A stretch of DNA of 64,000 nucleotides from positions 434,001-498,000 of the forward strand of contig CAWBVI010000005.1 in the NCBI GenBank assembly GCA_963792205.1, given 5' to 3'. The position numbers were made by a program, and so were the translations under genes. Origin of the DNA: DATDAH01 sp963792205. Lineage in GTDB: Bacteria; Actinomycetota; Acidimicrobiia; Acidimicrobiales; DATDAH01. This document shows, in pieces, positions 61,085-64,000 of the stretch. Numbering within the stretch: position 1 is the stretch's first letter; each line of letters starts with the position of its first letter. The notes under the pieces are model-generated. The model saw nothing but the letters and a program-made list of their open reading frames with translations. It was not told the origin of the DNA and did not search any database.

Positions 61085-63223
61085 GTGCGTCGGTGGTGGG
61101 AGCGCTACCGCTGGCCGGTGATCGCCTTCCTCTTCGTGGTGGTCCTCGTGCTCGGCTACGTGGGCTATCGGACCCTGCTCGACGAGCGGGGCGAGAGCTA
61201 CACCGTCGCCGATCTCCTCTACCTCGACCTCCAGCTGTTCTTCGTCAACGTCAGCGACCGGGGCGAGGACCTGCCGTGGACGCTGGTCGTGGCGAAGTTC
61301 GCCGCCCCGGCCCTGGCCGGGTACTCCGCCCTGGTGGCGCTCAGCCGTCTGTTCCGGGACCGCGTCGACGAGTTCCGGTTCCGCTTCACGTCGGGGCACG
61401 CCATCGTGGTCGGGGCGGGCGAGACCGGCCTGGTCTTCACCCGGGCCCTCCGCCGCCTGGACCGCAAGGTGCTGGTGATCGATGCCGACGCCGCGAACCC
61501 CAACCTCGGGGCCTGCCGGGAGCTGGGCGCGGGCGTGGTGGTGGCCGACGCCCGCGAGCCCGAGACCCTCGTCAGAGGCGGCGTCGCCAAGGCCGGCCAG
61601 CTCATCGCCACGACCGGCAGCGACACCGTCAACGCCGAGGTCGCGCTCGAGGCCAGCCGGCTGGTCACGAAGCGGACCGAGCCCCTTCACTGCCTCGCCC
61701 ACATCGTCGACGCCGACCTGTGGCGGTTGCTGCGGGCCCATGCGCTCCAGGGCCCCGACGACGGTTCCGTGCAGTTCGACTTCTTCAACCTCTACGCGGC
61801 CGCCGCTCGACGGCTGCTGAGCGACCACCCACCGTTCTCCCCCGAGGACGACGAGCCCGCGGGGATGGTCGTCATCGGCGCCGGCGAGCTGGCCGAGCAG
61901 GTGGTGCTCGAGGCGGGTCGGCGCTGGAGCGCCTTGGACCGCGAGGAGCGCCTGCCGGTCACGGTGCTGGCCGAGCGAGGGAGCGAACTGGTGGTCAAGC
62001 TGGTGGCGGGGTTCCCGGAGCTCGACCGGCGCTGTCACCTCCGGGGCGTCGACGGCACGCTCGACGCGCTCACCGTCCACACCGCGATGGCAGACCTCGA
62101 GGGGGTCGGTGCGGCCTACGTGTGCATGGACGACGAATCCGCGGCCATCGCCGTCGCCGGTGTGCTCCAGCACCAGCTCCCGGGAGCCGCCGTCGTGCTC
62201 TGCATCCTGCGGGACACCGGCCTCGTCGGCCTCCTGAACGAACGCCAGGTCGGCACGCCGCGGGGCCTGGGAGCGGTGCACGCCTTCTCGGTGCTCGAGC
62301 GCACCTGCCACCCCGAGCTCCGGCTGCTGGCCATCGACGAGAACCTGGCCCGGTCGATCCACGAACACCACCGCCAGCTCCGGCTCGAGGGTGGGGCGGA
62401 TCCCGACGAGCCGGCCCTGCGCGAGTGGGACGACCTCCCGGAGGATCTGCGCAGCTCCAACCGGCAGCAGGCCCGCCACATCAACACCAAGCTGCGGGCG
62501 ATCGACTGCGACCTCGTCCCCACACCCGGCTGGGAGCCGGCCCGGCTGGCGTTCACGGCCCCCGAGGTCGACCGGCTGGCCGAGATGGAGCACCAGCGCT
62601 GGGTCGATGAGCGGACCGCCGCGGGATGGCAGTGGGGCGAGCCCGCCGACAGCGAGCGGCGGATCTCGCCCTACCTGGTGCCGTGGGCCGACCTGCCCGA
62701 ACAGGCCAGGGAGTGGAACCGGGAGACGGTGCGAGAGATCCCCGACCTCGTGGCCCTCGAGGGCTTCGAGGTGGTCCGCCTCGCCCCGCCACCCTGGCTC
62801 GACACCGTGGCCCGCGCCATCCACGACCAGTACCGGGGTCGACGGGAGGGCGAGGGCTCGGCGACGGGACCCTGGGAGGACCTCCCCCCCGAGCTGCAGG
62901 GCTCCAACCGGGACCAAGCGGCGTCGATCCCCGCCCAGCTGGCGGTGGTGGACTGCCAGCTCGTCCCGACGGCCTCGGCCAACGGGTTCGAGGGCTTCAC
63001 CGAGCGGGAGGTCGAGCTCTTGGCCGAGCGGGAGCACGAGCGCTGGGTCCGGGAGCGGACGCTCAGCCCCGGGCCGGCCCGGGCCGGCGACCTCGTGCCG
63101 TGGGACCAGCTGGCCGAGGATCGCCGGGAGCTCGACCGGGAGGCGGTGCGGGCCATCCCCGCCGTGGTGGCCGCCGCCGGGCTCGGCGTGAGCCGCTCCG
63201 GTCGTGATACAAGGGTCGGGTGA
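61085..63223 (+). CDS. Two-TM RCK/TrkA-N protein with two RyR domains (712 aa)
   Basis: GTG start, no clear ribosome site, so possibly leaderless. TM helices at about residues 11-30 and 66-88. Between them is a segment (YLDLQLFFVNVSDRGEDLPW) at the pore-loop position, but it has no TVGYG filter. Then come two Rossmann lobes, GAGETGLVFTRAL at 110 (TrkA-N) and GAGELAEQVVLEAG at 265. RyR-type domains span about 422-566 (WDDLPEDLRSSNRQQARHIN, later MEHQRWVDERTAAGWQWG) and 572-704 (WEDLPPELQGSNRDQA, later EHERWVRERT). RyR repeats are known from eukaryotic ryanodine receptors and occur in bacteria, where ligands are unclear. Divergent from the TIR gene. Confidence 0.9.
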   Translation: MRRWWERYRWPVIAFLFVVVLVLGYVGYRTLLDERGESYTVADLLYLDLQLFFVNVSDRGEDLPWTLVVAKFAAPALAGYSALVALSRLFRDRVDEFRFRFTSGHAIVVGAGETGLVFTRALRRLDRKVLVIDADAANPNLGACRELGAGVVVADAREPETLVRGGVAKAGQLIATTGSDTVNAEVALEASRLVTKRTEPLHCLAHIVDADLWRLLRAHALQGPDDGSVQFDFFNLYAAAARRLLSDHPPFSPEDDEPAGMVVIGAGELAEQVVLEAGRRWSALDREERLPVTVLAERGSELVVKLVAGFPELDRRCHLRGVDGTLDALTVHTAMADLEGVGAAYVCMDDESAAIAVAGVLQHQLPGAAVVLCILRDTGLVGLLNERQVGTPRGLGAVHAFSVLERTCHPELRLLAIDENLARSIHEHHRQLRLEGGADPDEPALREWDDLPEDLRSSNRQQARHINTKLRAIDCDLVPTPGWEPARLAFTAPEVDRLAEMEHQRWVDERTAAGWQWGEPADSERRISPYLVPWADLPEQAREWNRETVREIPDLVALEGFEVVRLAPPPWLDTVARAIHDQYRGRREGEGSATGPWEDLPPELQGSNRDQAASIPAQLAVVDCQLVPTASANGFEGFTEREVELLAEREHERWVRERTLSPGPARAGDLVPWDQLAEDRRELDREAVRAIPAVVAAAGLGVSRSGRDTRVG

Positions 63224-63648
63224 CGACGCTCGCCGGCGAGCCAGTCCCGGCCTCCAGGCCGGAAGGCCGGATGGCCGCCGTCGCGGAGACCTTCTTCGAG
63301 GCCCTCGCCGCCCAGGACTTCGCGCTGGTCGCGTCGGTGTTCACCGACGACGTCCACCTGCGCGCCCTGCTCCCCGGCGGCTTCCACGAGTGGGAAGGCC
63401 CGGCCAAGCTCGAGGCGGCCTTCACCCGTTGGTTCGGCAACACCGAGGCCTTCGAGCTCGTCGACACCGAGGCCGTGGTGATCGGTTCCTGTCTCAGCCT
63501 GCGGTGGCGGGCGCGCCTGCAGGCCGAACGCATCGGTCCGGGCTGGAGGGTGGTCGAACAGGAGGCCTACGCGGTCGTCGACCAGGACCGGCTCAGCCGG
63601 CTGTCGCTGGTCTGCACGGGTTACCTGGCCGAGCCGGCCGATGGCTGA
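63220..63648 (+). CDS. NTF2/SnoaL-like protein (142 aa)
   Basis: GTG 63220 overlaps the RCK-RyR stop by four bases. MAAVAETFFEALAAQDFALV, FTDDVHLRALLPGG and FHEWEGPAKLEAAFTRWFGN form the helix-helix-strand start of the NTF2-like cone. The end CTGYLAEPADG overlaps the following P450 by eight bases. Such proteins serve as isomerases, dehydratases or ligand-binding partners. Coupling to the RCK-RyR gene on one side and the P450 on the other makes its pathway unclear. Confidence 0.75.
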   Translation: MTTLAGEPVPASRPEGRMAAVAETFFEALAAQDFALVASVFTDDVHLRALLPGGFHEWEGPAKLEAAFTRWFGNTEAFELVDTEAVVIGSCLSLRWRARLQAERIGPGWRVVEQEAYAVVDQDRLSRLSLVCTGYLAEPADG

Positions 63649-64000
63649 GGCCCCCACCCCCTGGGGCGGCTGGGCGCCGGCGGTGCGCGACGACCCGTTC
63701 CCTCATTTCGCGGCGGCGCGCGCCGCGTGCCCGGTCCAGCCGGTGCACCTGTCCGACGGGCACGACGCCTGGGTGATCCTCGGCCACGAGGCGGCTCGAC
63801 AGGCCCTCAACCACCCCCGGATCTCCAAGGACATGCTCGCCGCCCTGGCCGACGATCCCGACGTCGTGGCCGAGGGCCTGCCCGGGCCGGCGTTCTCCCG
63901 CCACATGCTGAACGTCGACCCGCCGGATCACACCCGCCTGCGCCGGCTCGTGGCCAAGGCCTTCCTGCCCTCGCGGGTCGCGGCGCTCGAGCCCCGGGTC
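63641..64000 (+). CDS. Cytochrome P450, N-terminal part (cut by window end)
   Basis: ATG 63641. The first 120 residues include APAVRDDPFPHFAAARAACP, ILGHEAARQALNHPRISKDM and NVDPPDHTRLRRLVAKAFLP, the usual N-terminal order of actinobacterial P450s, with the C-helix region DPPDHTRLR for haem-propionate contact. The haem-binding cysteine lies beyond the window. Its eight-base overlap with the NTF2-like gene suggests they are co-translated. Substrate unknown. Confidence 0.9.
   Translation, partial: MAEAPTPWGGWAPAVRDDPFPHFAAARAACPVQPVHLSDGHDAWVILGHEAARQALNHPRISKDMLAALADDPDVVAEGLPGPAFSRHMLNVDPPDHTRLRRLVAKAFLPSRVAALEPRV

Noticed and set aside
58447..62610. 1387-codon plus-strand open frame across the TIR-WD40 and RCK-RyR genes
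   Set aside because: It is antisense to the TIR-WD40 gene and then out of frame with the RCK-RyR gene; its composition is the Pro/Arg/Gly/Val-rich shadow typical of GC-rich DNA.

Overview
The window is very GC-rich (about 70 percent by eye), uses GTG starts freely and packs genes with 1-14 base overlaps. It carries many acyl-CoA dehydrogenases, P450s, an F420-type LLM oxidoreductase, Ltp/DUF35 pairs and lipoprotein branched-chain-type binding proteins. This fits a high-GC actinobacterium. An uncultured Acidimicrobiia lineage is my best guess, as inference only. No rRNA, tRNA, CRISPR array or integrase was seen, and no gene-free stretch exceeds 300 bases.

Layout. 1-2897 (+): acyl-CoA dehydrogenase tail, P450, a dihydrodipicolinate-reductase-like enzyme, an NTF2-like protein. 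11735-2905 (-): an eight-gene beta-oxidation operon (amidohydrolase, TesB-type thioesterase, acyl-CoA ligase, four acyl-CoA dehydrogenases arranged as two long/short pairs, a crotonase). 11859-16045 (+): CoA-transferase, DUF35, Ltp-type thiolase, FMN 2-hydroxyacid dehydrogenase. 16043-16302: a 260-base nested inverted repeat between convergent genes. 22221-16300 (-): hydrolase, SDR, LLM oxidoreductase, an ACAD11-like dehydrogenase next to an APH-like kinase, quinone-reductase-like MDR. 22327-28662: esterase, Rieske oxygenase with a small partner, second P450, SDR, two TetR regulators. 28736-37347: two paralogous ABC binding proteins flanking a CO-dehydrogenase-like three-subunit molybdo-flavoenzyme and a hydrolase-PKD protein. 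37430-43111: amidohydrolase, tandem crotonases, MFS transporter, flavin monooxygenase. 43219-48386: a repeat-bearing membrane protein with a LAS-type peptidase, an animal-type haem peroxidase and two unknown proteins. 48454-58166: TauD dioxygenase, hydrolases, Zn-alcohol dehydrogenase, AAA ATPase, secreted M23/VCBS protein, stress-like protein, thioesterase, SDR, TetR. 58200-64000: a TIR-membrane-WD40 protein divergent from a two-TM RCK protein with two RyR domains, then an NTF2-like protein and a truncated P450.

Most of the window is catabolic. Oxygenases (P450, Rieske, TauD, flavin) would activate a hydrophobic compound, ligase and CoA-transferase would make CoA esters, and dehydrogenases, crotonases and Ltp thiolase would shorten the chain. 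This resembles steroid or terpenoid side-chain degradation, but the substrate cannot be read from sequence. The outlier is the 58.2-63.2 kb TIR-WD40 / RCK-RyR pair, which looks like a membrane signalling or defence module.

About 25 single-base frame slips interrupt otherwise well conserved genes. In most of them one or two one-base corrections restore an intact reading frame of the expected family length, so I treat them as probable sequencing errors and annotate the whole gene, stating where the frame breaks.
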